Assembly: GCA_902580565.1 (NCBI GenBank)
Contig: CACHLD010000007.1
Span: 1-37,435 of the forward strand
Length of the DNA: 37,435 nucleotides
DNA from: an uncultured Pelagibacteraceae bacterium
Lineage (GTDB): Bacteria > Pseudomonadota > Alphaproteobacteria > Pelagibacterales > Pelagibacteraceae
Direction: 5' to 3'
Shown in pieces: positions 1 to 7,130 of the stretch. A program made the translations under genes and the position numbers. The notes beneath the pieces are model-generated. The model worked only from the letters and a program-made list of their open reading frames with translations. It was not told the DNA's origin and did no database searches. Position 1 is the stretch's first letter. The number at the start of each line of letters is the position of its first letter.

Positions 1-705
1 TTTACATCAACTTTTTCGATCTATGAAAAAAATTATGATTATCTTGTTTCCGAGGAAGAACCACCTTCATGTAGGAATTTTTATGGTTTATCTAAATATG
101 AGGCTGAAAAAAAACTCATGGGCTTTAATGGAAAAATAAATATAATAATATTTAGATGTCCAGTAATAGTTGACAAAACAAGAGCGCATCGATTAGCAAT
201 ATTATTTGAGTTTATTAAATCTAATGCAACAGTTTGGATAATTGGCGATGGTAATAATAGGATACAAATTGTATCAGCAAAAGATCTATTTATATCTATT
301 AAAAAATCACTAGATTTAAGTGGCAAACATATCTTTAATATTGGTTCAAAAAAAGTTCTATCTTTAAAAAAAGTGTTTGCTTTTTTAGTATACAAGGGAA
401 AATCAAAATCAAAGATACGTCATTTAAATAAAAAATTTGGTCTTGGTGTTTTAAATATTTTATCCAAATTAAGATTAATAGACTTCAGTGATTATCACAA
501 CAAAATGCTAGTAAGCAACTTAGTAATGGATACTTCAAAAATTGAACAAATGCTTAAATTTAACACGACAAAATCAAACGCTGATCTTATGTTTGAGGCA
601 TTCGAGGATTATAATAACAATCATTTAAATAATTCAACAGGTTCGTCAAAAAAACCTAGGATGGGTTTTTTTAAAATAATCAAATTTTTTTCAAAATTTA
701 TATAG
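1..705 (+). CDS. NAD-dependent epimerase/dehydratase (extended SDR), 5' end missing
   Basis: The frame is open from the first base of the window, so the true start lies upstream; only about 234 C-terminal residues are seen. Near the beginning the frame reads YGLSKYEAEKKL, the YxxxK catalytic motif of extended short-chain dehydrogenases, followed by FRCPVIVD, like the conserved R-P segment after that motif in UDP-sugar epimerases. The N-terminal Rossmann glycine motif would be off-window. The rest has the variable substrate-binding fold of the family and a lysine-rich tail. The likely role is nucleotide-sugar modification for surface glycans in the cytoplasm; the substrate cannot be told. An internal ATG at 118 is not the start, because the catalytic motif precedes it. 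The family call is firm, the exact enzyme is not. Confidence 0.8.
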   Translation, partial: FTSTFSIYEKNYDYLVSEEEPPSCRNFYGLSKYEAEKKLMGFNGKINIIIFRCPVIVDKTRAHRLAILFEFIKSNATVWIIGDGNNRIQIVSAKDLFISIKKSLDLSGKHIFNIGSKKVLSLKKVFAFLVYKGKSKSKIRHLNKKFGLGVLNILSKLRLIDFSDYHNKMLVSNLVMDTSKIEQMLKFNTTKSNADLMFEAFEDYNNNHLNNSTGSSKKPRMGFFKIIKFFSKFI

Positions 706-746
706 TCTTCTTCTTAAGGTTGAAATTTATATATTTGAAATTAAAT

Positions 747-776
747 CTAACATGATTTATTTAGATGTATTAAAAT
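747..776 (+). promoter_or_regulatory. Weak candidate promoter for thyX
   Basis: CTAACA at 747-752 and TAAAAT at 771-776, 18 nt apart, lie 12 nt before the thyX ATG. Matches are 4/6 and 5/6 to the sigma-70 consensus in very AT-rich DNA, so chance is a real alternative. There is no Shine-Dalgarno before the ATG. Confidence 0.3.
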
Positions 777-788
777 CAAAATATTAAA

Positions 789-1736
789 ATGAAATTAACT
801 TTAGACCAAAAAAAAGAGATTGCTGAACAACAGTCTCAAACAAATCAGACAAAAAGAGTCACGTCTAAGGAATTAGAAAAAATATTGTATGAGGCCTTGC
901 CAGTTTTAGATCATGGTTTTGTAAGAGTAGTTGACTATATGGGAGATGATACTTCTATCGTTCAATCTGCAAGAGTTTCTTATGGCAAAGGGACTAAAAA
1001 AGTTTCTACTGATGAAGGTTTAATAAAATATTTAATGAGACATTGGCATTCGACTCCTTTTGAAATGTGTGAAATTAAATATCATGTTAAGCTTCCAATC
1101 TTTATTGCTCGTCAATGGATTCGACACAGAACTGCCAATGTTAATGAATATTCAGCTAGATATTCTATACTAGACAAAGAATTTTATATTCCATCTAAAG
1201 AGCAATTATCTGCTCAATCAACATCCAATCGTCAAGGAAGAGGAGATTTAATTACTGGCGAACAAGCAGATGAAGTTTTAAAAATTTTAAAAGATGATGC
1301 AGCAAGAACTTACGACAATTACGAAAAAATGCTTAATGAAAGATTTGATGGAACAACAATTGACGAGAGTAAAGCGGGTCTCGCTCGAGAACTTGCTAGA
1401 ATGAATCTAACTTTAAATTCTTATACTCAGTGGTACTGGAAAACAGATTTATTAAATTTATTAAACTTTTTATTTCTCAGAGCTGATAGTCATGCACAGT
1501 ATGAGATAAGAGTTTATGCAGAAGCTATGTTAGATACTGTAAAAAAATGGGTGCCCATAACTCATGCTGCTTTTTTAGATTATAGAGTAGGTGCAGTTCA
1601 TGTTTCAGCTAAAGGTAAAAAAATTATTCAACAAATGGTTAAAGGTGAAAAAGTAAGCCATGAAAGTTCGGGGCTTTCAAAAAGAGAGTGGAATGAATTA
1701 ATGACTTCTTTTGGTTTCAGTGAAAAGATTGTTTAA
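789..1736 (+). CDS. thyX: Flavin-dependent thymidylate synthase ThyX
   Basis: ThyX makes dTMP from dUMP using methylenetetrahydrofolate, NADPH and FAD, without needing ThyA. The ThyX signature is clear: [13 protein letters not shown] starts at residue 112, giving RHR and the downstream Ser122 of the RHRx7S motif. The 315-residue length exceeds the roughly 220-250 of many ThyX proteins; the extra is a charged N-terminal stretch of about 40 residues and a C-terminal tail, which I recall from other alphaproteobacterial members. The ATG start follows an 83 nt gap after the epimerase gene. The 3' end runs 20 nt into the convergent mrp gene. For a streamlined genome a folate-economical dTMP route is expected. 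Identification is firm. Confidence 0.95.
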   Translation: MKLTLDQKKEIAEQQSQTNQTKRVTSKELEKILYEALPVLDHGFVRVVDYMGDDTSIVQSARVSYGKGTKKVSTDEGLIKYLMRHWHSTPFEMCEIKYHVKLPIFIARQWIRHRTANVNEYSARYSILDKEFYIPSKEQLSAQSTSNRQGRGDLITGEQADEVLKILKDDAARTYDNYEKMLNERFDGTTIDESKAGLARELARMNLTLNSYTQWYWKTDLLNLLNFLFLRADSHAQYEIRVYAEAMLDTVKKWVPITHAAFLDYRVGAVHVSAKGKKIIQQMVKGEKVSHESSGLSKREWNELMTSFGFSEKIV

Positions 1737-2511
1737 TTTTTTCAGCTATTACTCTAAACAACTTTGAAACTTCATGTTCAGGATTAGAATGTGTTAAAGG
1801 ATTACCAATGTCAGCTGAATTTCGCAGGTCTTTGTGGATAGGTAAATGGCCTAAAAATTCTTTTTTAAATTCCTTGGCAGTTTTTTCAACGCCACTTTCA
1901 CCGAAAATTTTATATTCTTTACCGTCGTCTCCTATAAAGTAACTCATATTATCAATTAAACCCAAAATCTTAACACCAGTTTTATCAAACATTTGAATTC
2001 CTCTTTTAACATCCAACAAAGCTAGGTCTTGTGGAGTTGAAACTATAATTGCTCCATCTACTTTTACTTCTTGAGCAAAAGTTAATTGAGTATCGCCTGT
2101 TCCTGGAGGCATATCGATTATAATAATATCTCTATCTTTCCATAAAACTTTTTGAGTCATTGTTTTGATTGCACTTATTACCATTGGACCCCTCCAAATC
2201 ATTGGTGTTTGTTCGTCTACTAAAAACCCCATGGACATAAATTGGGCATCATATTTTTCTAATGGAGACATTGCTTTGCCATCTTCACTTTTTGGTTTTT
2301 CCTTTAAGTTAATTAATTTTGGAAGAGAAGGACCATAAACATCTGCATCTAAGACACCAATTTTTAATCCAAGATTCTGTAAAGCAAACGCTAAGTTTAT
2401 TGCTATAGTAGATTTTCCAACCCCTCCTTTAGCACTTGATACAAGCAAAGTAAATTTAGTTCCATTTATTGGAGTTTTAATAAACTGTTTAGGAGGAGGT
2501 TTTTGGCTCAT
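1717..2511 (-). CDS. mrp: Mrp/ApbC family P-loop ATPase, lacking cysteines
   Basis: This is a Mrp/Nbp35-type ATPase, a family that carries and transfers Fe-S clusters in the cytoplasm. A deviant Walker A, KGGVGKST, is at residues 28-35, ADVYGPS at 56-62, and the Mrp-specific DMPPGTGD at 133-140. The protein is 264 residues, against about 350-370 for MinD-type Mrp with the N-terminal DUF59/MIP18 domain; that domain is absent. The family normally has a CxxC after NMSYF that bridges a cluster across the dimer. Here residues 194-197 read GDDG, and the whole protein contains no cysteine. It may therefore not hold a cluster in the usual way. It is divergent from hflK, a common alphaproteobacterial arrangement. 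The family call is firm; the Fe-S role is uncertain. Confidence 0.9.
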   Translation of the reverse strand: MSQKPPPKQFIKTPINGTKFTLLVSSAKGGVGKSTIAINLAFALQNLGLKIGVLDADVYGPSLPKLINLKEKPKSEDGKAMSPLEKYDAQFMSMGFLVDEQTPMIWRGPMVISAIKTMTQKVLWKDRDIIIIDMPPGTGDTQLTFAQEVKVDGAIIVSTPQDLALLDVKRGIQMFDKTGVKILGLIDNMSYFIGDDGKEYKIFGESGVEKTAKEFKKEFLGHLPIHKDLRNSADIGNPLTHSNPEHEVSKLFRVIAEKIKQSFH

Positions 2512-2532
2512 AGTTACTTTGTTTTATTGGTC

Positions 2533-2538
2533 ATTATA
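2533..2538 (-). promoter_or_regulatory. Candidate -10 box for mrp
   Basis: On the minus strand a perfect TATAAT lies 21 nt upstream of the mrp ATG, in the 77 nt gap shared with hflK. I see no good -35 at 16-18 nt. The 5' leader would be about 15 nt and has no Shine-Dalgarno. Confidence 0.45.
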
Positions 2539-2553
2539 TCGCTAATACTTAAC

Positions 2554-2581
2554 TTGTTTTTGTATAAAAAGTCACTATATA
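2554..2581 (+). promoter_or_regulatory. Candidate promoter for hflK operon
   Basis: TTGTTT at 2554-2559 and TATATA at 2576-2581 are 16 nt apart, and the -10 box ends 7 nt before the hflK ATG. Transcription would begin at or next to the start codon, giving a leaderless mRNA. This fits the lack of a Shine-Dalgarno. Matches are partial. Confidence 0.4.
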
Positions 2582-2588
2582 AAGTGTC

Positions 2589-3695
2589 ATGAGTTTTAAA
2601 GATAAAATCTTAAACAATCAGTCTCCTTGGGGGTCTACTCCAGGAGGTGGAGGCCAAAATGGCAATGGTTCAGGAACAAGAAGAGAACCGCCAAATCTTG
2701 ATGACGTAATTAAAAATTTTCAAAAAACGATTAATAAATTTTCAGGTGGAAAGTCTGGTGGATCAAAACCAATTATAATAGGTCTATTAATTTTAGTTCT
2801 ACTTTATGTAGCAAGTGGGCTTTACAGAGTTTTACCAGATGAACAAGGCGTTGTTTTAAGATTTGGAAAATATGTACATACAACTCAGCCAGGTTTACAT
2901 TATCATTTACCCATGCCTTTCGAGAGAGTTTTGACGCCTAAAGTAACAAAAGTTAATAGAGTTGATGTTGGTTTTAGACCTGCTAGTGATAGCGGAAGAT
3001 CTTCAGGCGTAGGAAATGTTCCAGAAGAAAGCTTAATGCTTACAGGAGATGAAAATATAGTTGATATAAACTACTCTGTATTTTGGGTTATAAAAGATGC
3101 TCAAAAATTTTTATTTAATATTCAAAGTCCTATAGAGACTGTTAAAGCTACTTCAGAGACAGCAATGAGAGAAGTGATAGCTAAAAACGAAATTCAAACT
3201 ATTCTAACTGAAGGTAGATCAAACATAGAAATAGAAGTTCAAGAGATCACCCAAAAAATTTTAGATGAATATGGTTCAGGAATACAAATAACTCAAGTTC
3301 AAACTCAACAAGCCGACCCCCCAGCGCAGGTGATAGATGCATTTAGAGATGTTCAAGCAGCAAGAGCTGATAGAGAGAGATCAAAAAATGAGGCCGAAGC
3401 TTATGCAAATGATGTTATTCCAAGAGCACGAGGAGAAGCAGAGCAAGTTTTGCAAAAAGCAGAAGCTTATAAAAAAGAAGTTGTGGCTTTAGCTGAGGGT
3501 GAAGCTAGCCGGTTTTTAGCAATATACAACGAGTATAAAAATGCAAAGCAGGTGACACAAGAAAGAATGTATTTAGAAACAATGGAAAAAGTTTTAGCAG
3601 ATATCGATAAAGTAATTATAGATAAAAATTCTGGATCTGGTGTTGTTCCTTATTTACCTTTGCCAGAGCTTAAAAAATCAGGGAGTACCAATTAA
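2589..3695 (+). CDS. hflK: FtsH protease modulator HflK
   Basis: HflK is an SPFH/band-7 protein that with HflC forms a large periplasmic cage around the FtsH protease and tunes membrane protein turnover. The 368-residue protein starts with a Gly/Pro/Asn-rich cytoplasmic segment (about residues 1-58), then one membrane segment near 61-82 (IIIGLLILVLLYVASGLYRV), then the SPFH domain beginning VLPDEQGVVLRFGKY. A long Ala/Glu/Arg-rich coiled coil follows from about residue 255. Order and length match E. coli HflK in outline. It overlaps hflC by 1 nt (TAATG), so translation is probably coupled. No ftsH gene is in this window. Confidence 0.95.
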   Translation: MSFKDKILNNQSPWGSTPGGGGQNGNGSGTRREPPNLDDVIKNFQKTINKFSGGKSGGSKPIIIGLLILVLLYVASGLYRVLPDEQGVVLRFGKYVHTTQPGLHYHLPMPFERVLTPKVTKVNRVDVGFRPASDSGRSSGVGNVPEESLMLTGDENIVDINYSVFWVIKDAQKFLFNIQSPIETVKATSETAMREVIAKNEIQTILTEGRSNIEIEVQEITQKILDEYGSGIQITQVQTQQADPPAQVIDAFRDVQAARADRERSKNEAEAYANDVIPRARGEAEQVLQKAEAYKKEVVALAEGEASRFLAIYNEYKNAKQVTQERMYLETMEKVLADIDKVIIDKNSGSGVVPYLPLPELKKSGSTN

Positions 3696-4573
3696 TGAGA
3701 GTAGGTAAATTAATAATTCCAGCTATTGTAATCATTGGGGTAGTGGTATTTCAATCTTTATTTATTGTACAAGAGATTAGCCAGGCTATTGTTTTACAAT
3801 TTGGTGATCCTAAAAAAATTGTAACCAAAGCTGGACTGAATTTTAAACTACCATTTATTCAAAACGTAGTATTTTTAGACAAAAGAATTCTAAATTTAGA
3901 TAGCGCACCAGAAGAAGTAATTGCTGCAGATCAAAAGAGATTGATAGTAGATGCTATCGCTAGATTTAAAATCGTAGATCCACTTAAGTTTTATATTTCT
4001 GTTGGAAATGAAAGAGTAGCAAGATCTAGACTTTCAACAATTATAAATTCTAGAATAAGAGGAGTATTAGGAACACAAGAATTAGCAACATTGTTATCAA
4101 CTGATAGAGCAAAGCAAATGTCCATTATTCAAAATGATGTAAACACAGAAGCTGAAAACTTTGGAATAGAAATAGTAGATGTAAGAATTAAAAGAGCAGA
4201 TTTACCTCCAGCTAACAGTGAAGCGATTTATTCTAGAATGCAAACTGAAAGACAAAGAGAGGCAAAAGAATTCAGAGCTCAAGGAGCTGAAATTGCGCAA
4301 AAAATAAGATCAACAGCAGATAAAGACGTTACTGTGATTATTGCCGAAGCAAATAAAAAATCTGAAATCATGAAAGGTGAGGGTGACGGTCAAAGAAATA
4401 AAATATTTGCGAGTGCTTTTGGAAGAGACCCCCAATTTTTTGCATTTTATAGAGCTATGCAAGCATATGAAAAGGCATTAATTGGTGGAGAAACTTCTTT
4501 AGTATTGTCTCCAGACAGTGAATTTTTCAAATTCTTTGGCAATTCTGTTTCTCCTGCAATTAAAAAAAGATAA
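3695..4573 (+). CDS. hflC: FtsH protease modulator HflC
   Basis: HflC is the partner of HflK in the inner-membrane FtsH-HflKC complex. The 292-residue protein has an N-terminal membrane segment (about residues 6-25), the SPFH start IVQEISQAIVLQFGDP, and a C-terminal coiled coil rich in Arg, Glu and Ala (TERQREAKEFRAQGAEIAQK). The ending, with FFAFYRAMQAYEKAL and SPDSEFFKFF, is typical of HflC. Its start codon shares a base with the hflK stop. An 11 nt gap leads to the DUF2065 gene. Confidence 0.95.
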   Translation: MRVGKLIIPAIVIIGVVVFQSLFIVQEISQAIVLQFGDPKKIVTKAGLNFKLPFIQNVVFLDKRILNLDSAPEEVIAADQKRLIVDAIARFKIVDPLKFYISVGNERVARSRLSTIINSRIRGVLGTQELATLLSTDRAKQMSIIQNDVNTEAENFGIEIVDVRIKRADLPPANSEAIYSRMQTERQREAKEFRAQGAEIAQKIRSTADKDVTVIIAEANKKSEIMKGEGDGQRNKIFASAFGRDPQFFAFYRAMQAYEKALIGGETSLVLSPDSEFFKFFGNSVSPAIKKR

Positions 4574-4584
4574 CTTAGCTCTCA

Positions 4585-4770
4585 ATGAGCGAAATAATTA
4601 CAGCAATTGGTTTAATTTTTTTCATAGAGGGTTTATTAATTGCCATTTTCCCGTCAAGAATCAAAAGTATGCTTGAATTAATTAAGAATACTCCTGAAAA
4701 TAAACTACGATCTTTTGGGTTAATATTCTTAATTTTAGGATTTCTAATAATTTGGTATATAAAAAGTTAG
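4585..4770 (+). CDS. DUF2065 small membrane protein
   Basis: This 61-residue protein is almost wholly two hydrophobic helices (about 3-23 and 43-60), joined by a short basic loop containing the arginine-rich FPSRIKSMLE and the LRSFGLIFLILG segment typical of DUF2065 (YjeT-like) proteins. Those proteins regularly lie just after hflC, as here. The function is not known; context suggests a role with HflKC in the inner membrane. The stop codon is directly followed by the degP ATG, so it belongs to the same operon. Confidence 0.85.
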   Translation: MSEIITAIGLIFFIEGLLIAIFPSRIKSMLELIKNTPENKLRSFGLIFLILGFLIIWYIKS

Positions 4771-6174
4771 ATGCAGTTACAAAAAAAAATATTTTTTATC
4801 TTAATTGTCTTTATTTTCGGCCCTTATTATTCAGTTAAGGCCGTACCAGATTCTTTTGCGGATCTTGCTGAAAAATTAATGCCTTCCGTTGTAAATATTT
4901 CAACAACTCAAACTGTAAGGACTACTTCTAACCAATTTCCTTTTCAATTTCCCCCTGGTTCACCATTTGAAGAAATGTTTAAAGATTTTCAAACCCCGAC
5001 TGAAAGAAAAGCTTCATCGCTAGGTTCAGGGTTTGTAATTAGAGAAAATGGAACTGTAATTACCAATAATCATGTAATTGCTGGTGCAGATGATATTTTA
5101 GTTAAAGTAAACTCTAAAGAATATAAAGCAAAAGTTATTGGAGCTGATCCATACATGGATATAGCTGTATTAAAAGTACAAACAAACGATAGTTTTGCAC
5201 CGGTTAAATTTGGAGACTCTGACAAAGCAAGAGTCGGAGATTGGGTAGTAGCTATTGGAAACCCTTTTGGATTAGGTGGAACAGTTACTTCCGGAATAGT
5301 TTCAGCAAGAAATAGAGATATTGGAATGACTAGGTATGATGATTTTATACAGACCGACGCTTCTATTAATCAAGGAAATTCTGGCGGCCCTTTATTTAAT
5401 TTAAAAGGAGAAGTTGTAGGAATTAATACTGCAATAATAGCCCCAGGACAATCTGGTTCGATTGGAATTGGTTTTGCAATACCAGCTAACGCAGCTTCGA
5501 AAGTAATCGATCAGCTAATTAATTTTGGTGAAACAAGAAGAGGTTGGTTAGGGGTTAGAATCCAAGAGGTCACAAAAGAAATTGCAGAAGCAGTAGAATT
5601 AAAAAAAGCTGAAGGTGCACTCGTAGCTAGTGTAGGCGAAAAGAGTCCAGCTGATAAAGCAGGAATAAAAGCAGGTGATATAATTTTAGAGTTCGATGAA
5701 AAAACAATAGACACCATGAGAACACTTCCAAAAGTAGTTGCAAATACTAAAGTAGGAAAAATTGTAAAGATAAAAATTTGGAGAAATAAACAACTAATCT
5801 CTAAAAATTTAAAATTAGGAAGGCTTGAGTCTTCAGAGGAGTTTAAGGAAAAAAAGACTAAAACAAAAAAACCAGAAGAAGTAGAGATTCAAAAATTAAA
5901 GATAAATGTAAGAGACTTAAGCAATGAAGATATATTATCTAGAAAACTCAAAATAAAAAAAGGAGTAGTAATAACTGAAATTTCAAACAAGAGTCCGTTA
6001 AAAAGCCTATTAAGTGTTGGCGACATAATAATCGAGGCAAAAAGAAAACCAATTAATAATTCTTCTGACTTAAGAAATATTGTAGATAATTTAAAAAAAG
6101 GAGAAAACAATTTGCTTCTTTCTATAATTGATAATAATAATCGAAGAAGATATCTTGGTGTTAAAATCAATTAA
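4771..6174 (+). CDS. degP: Periplasmic Do-family serine protease/chaperone (DegP/DegQ-like)
   Basis: This HtrA-family protease degrades or holds misfolded envelope proteins in the periplasm. An N-terminal signal peptide (KK then a hydrophobic run to about residue 24, cleaved near VKA-VP) precedes the trypsin-like domain. The catalytic triad is visible: His101 in TNNHVIAGA, Asp130 in DPYMDIAVLK, Ser204 in GNSGGPLFN. PDZ1 begins near residue 258 (RRGWLGVRIQ). A very lysine/glutamate-rich linker lies at about 352-375, then a divergent PDZ2 runs to the end. The length of 467 is normal. It directly follows DUF2065 with no gap and overlaps miaA. I cannot tell DegP from DegQ. HtrA family membership is firm. 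Confidence 0.95.
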   Translation: MQLQKKIFFILIVFIFGPYYSVKAVPDSFADLAEKLMPSVVNISTTQTVRTTSNQFPFQFPPGSPFEEMFKDFQTPTERKASSLGSGFVIRENGTVITNNHVIAGADDILVKVNSKEYKAKVIGADPYMDIAVLKVQTNDSFAPVKFGDSDKARVGDWVVAIGNPFGLGGTVTSGIVSARNRDIGMTRYDDFIQTDASINQGNSGGPLFNLKGEVVGINTAIIAPGQSGSIGIGFAIPANAASKVIDQLINFGETRRGWLGVRIQEVTKEIAEAVELKKAEGALVASVGEKSPADKAGIKAGDIILEFDEKTIDTMRTLPKVVANTKVGKIVKIKIWRNKQLISKNLKLGRLESSEEFKEKKTKTKKPEEVEIQKLKINVRDLSNEDILSRKLKIKKGVVITEISNKSPLKSLLSVGDIIIEAKRKPINNSSDLRNIVDNLKKGENNLLLSIIDNNNRRRYLGVKIN

Positions 6175-7093
6175 TTTATCTAAAAAATTGATCCTCATAG
6201 CTGGTCCAACTGCGTCAGGAAAATCAAAATTAGCAATTCAATTAGCAAAAAGATTAAATGGTGAAATTATTAATGCGGATAGTATGCAGATTTATAAAGA
6301 ATTTCTTATTTTGTCTTCTAGGCCGTCTAAAAAGGAAGAAAAAAATGTCAAACATCACTTATATGGTTTTTTATCTGTAAAAAATCCTTTTTCAGCTGGA
6401 GATTGGCTCAAACTTACAAAAAAAAAAATTAAAGAATGTTTTATTAATAAAAAGGTTCCAATTATTGTTGGAGGAACTGGTTTATATTTTAATACAATTA
6501 CAAAAGGAATAAGTAAAATACCTCATATAGACAAAAATATTAGAGATAAAACAAGAAAGCTTTTTCAAAGTTTAGGAAAAAAAAAGTTTTACAAAAAACT
6601 TTTAAAAATTGATCCAAAAATCAAAAATAAAATTTTAGAAAATGATTCACAAAGATCTCAAAGGGCTTATGAAGTTTTTTTAAAAACAAATAAATCATTA
6701 TTCGATTGGATAGAAAATACAAAATCAGACTTTGTAGATTACGAAATAAAAAAAATTTTTCTTGATATATCAAAGGAAGAATTATTGAAAAACATTTCAA
6801 TTAGAACAGATTTAATGTTTCAAGAAGGTTGTTTAGAAGAGGTAAAAAAATTTAATGTGCTAAATATTAACAAAACTCTATCATCTAATAAATTAATCGG
6901 TGTTCAAGAAATAAATCAATATTTGAAAGGATCTATCTCTTTAAATAAATGTAAAGAGCTAATAAACATTAAAACTCGCCAATACGCCAAGAGACAAAAA
7001 ACTTGGGCTCGAGGTCACATGAAGAACTGGAATAAGCTTTATTATAAAGATTTCTCGAGTCTTTTAAAAAAAGTTTTAAAAGTTGCAAGCTAA
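6158..7093 (+). CDS. miaA: tRNA dimethylallyltransferase MiaA
   Basis: MiaA adds the dimethylallyl group to A37 of tRNAs that read UNN codons. The P-loop GPTASGKS, the ADSMQIYK motif, VPIIVGGTGLYF and the C-terminal TRQYAKRQKTW are all present. There is no ATG before the P-loop, so the start is a non-ATG codon. I chose the GTG at 6158, which leaves 15 residues before ILIAGPTASGKS as is usual. A TTG at 6155 or a TTG at 6128 in the same frame are alternatives. The gene overlaps degP by 17 nt with this start, so translation is probably coupled to it. Function is firm, start is not. Confidence 0.9.
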   Translation: MLKSINLSKKLILIAGPTASGKSKLAIQLAKRLNGEIINADSMQIYKEFLILSSRPSKKEEKNVKHHLYGFLSVKNPFSAGDWLKLTKKKIKECFINKKVPIIVGGTGLYFNTITKGISKIPHIDKNIRDKTRKLFQSLGKKKFYKKLLKIDPKIKNKILENDSQRSQRAYEVFLKTNKSLFDWIENTKSDFVDYEIKKIFLDISKEELLKNISIRTDLMFQEGCLEEVKKFNVLNINKTLSSNKLIGVQEINQYLKGSISLNKCKELINIKTRQYAKRQKTWARGHMKNWNKLYYKDFSSLLKKVLKVAS

Positions 7094-7096
7094 AAC

Positions 7097-7124
7097 TTGA
7101 CGAGAACTCATTCTAGGCTAGATT
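7097..7124 (+). promoter_or_regulatory. Candidate promoter for ilvBNC
   Basis: TTGACG (7097-7102) and TAGATT (7119-7124) are 16 nt apart. The -10 box ends 6 nt before the ilvB ATG, so the start site would fall on the start codon (leaderless mRNA). No Shine-Dalgarno and no attenuator or leader peptide is visible in the 37 nt after miaA. Confidence 0.55.
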
Positions 7125-7130
7125 GTATCT

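Noticed and set aside
81-395. A 104-codon minus-strand frame opposite the epimerase gene
   Set aside because: The plus-strand frame has the YxxxK catalytic motif and continues from off-window; the minus frame has no recognisable domain.
118-705. Treating ATG 118 as the true start of the first gene
   Set aside because: The same frame upstream encodes the conserved YGLSK catalytic segment, so the gene is truncated by the window, not by its start codon.
7094-7130. An ilv leader peptide or attenuator before ilvB
   Set aside because: The gap is only 37 nt, with no run of Leu/Ile/Val codons and no terminator hairpin.
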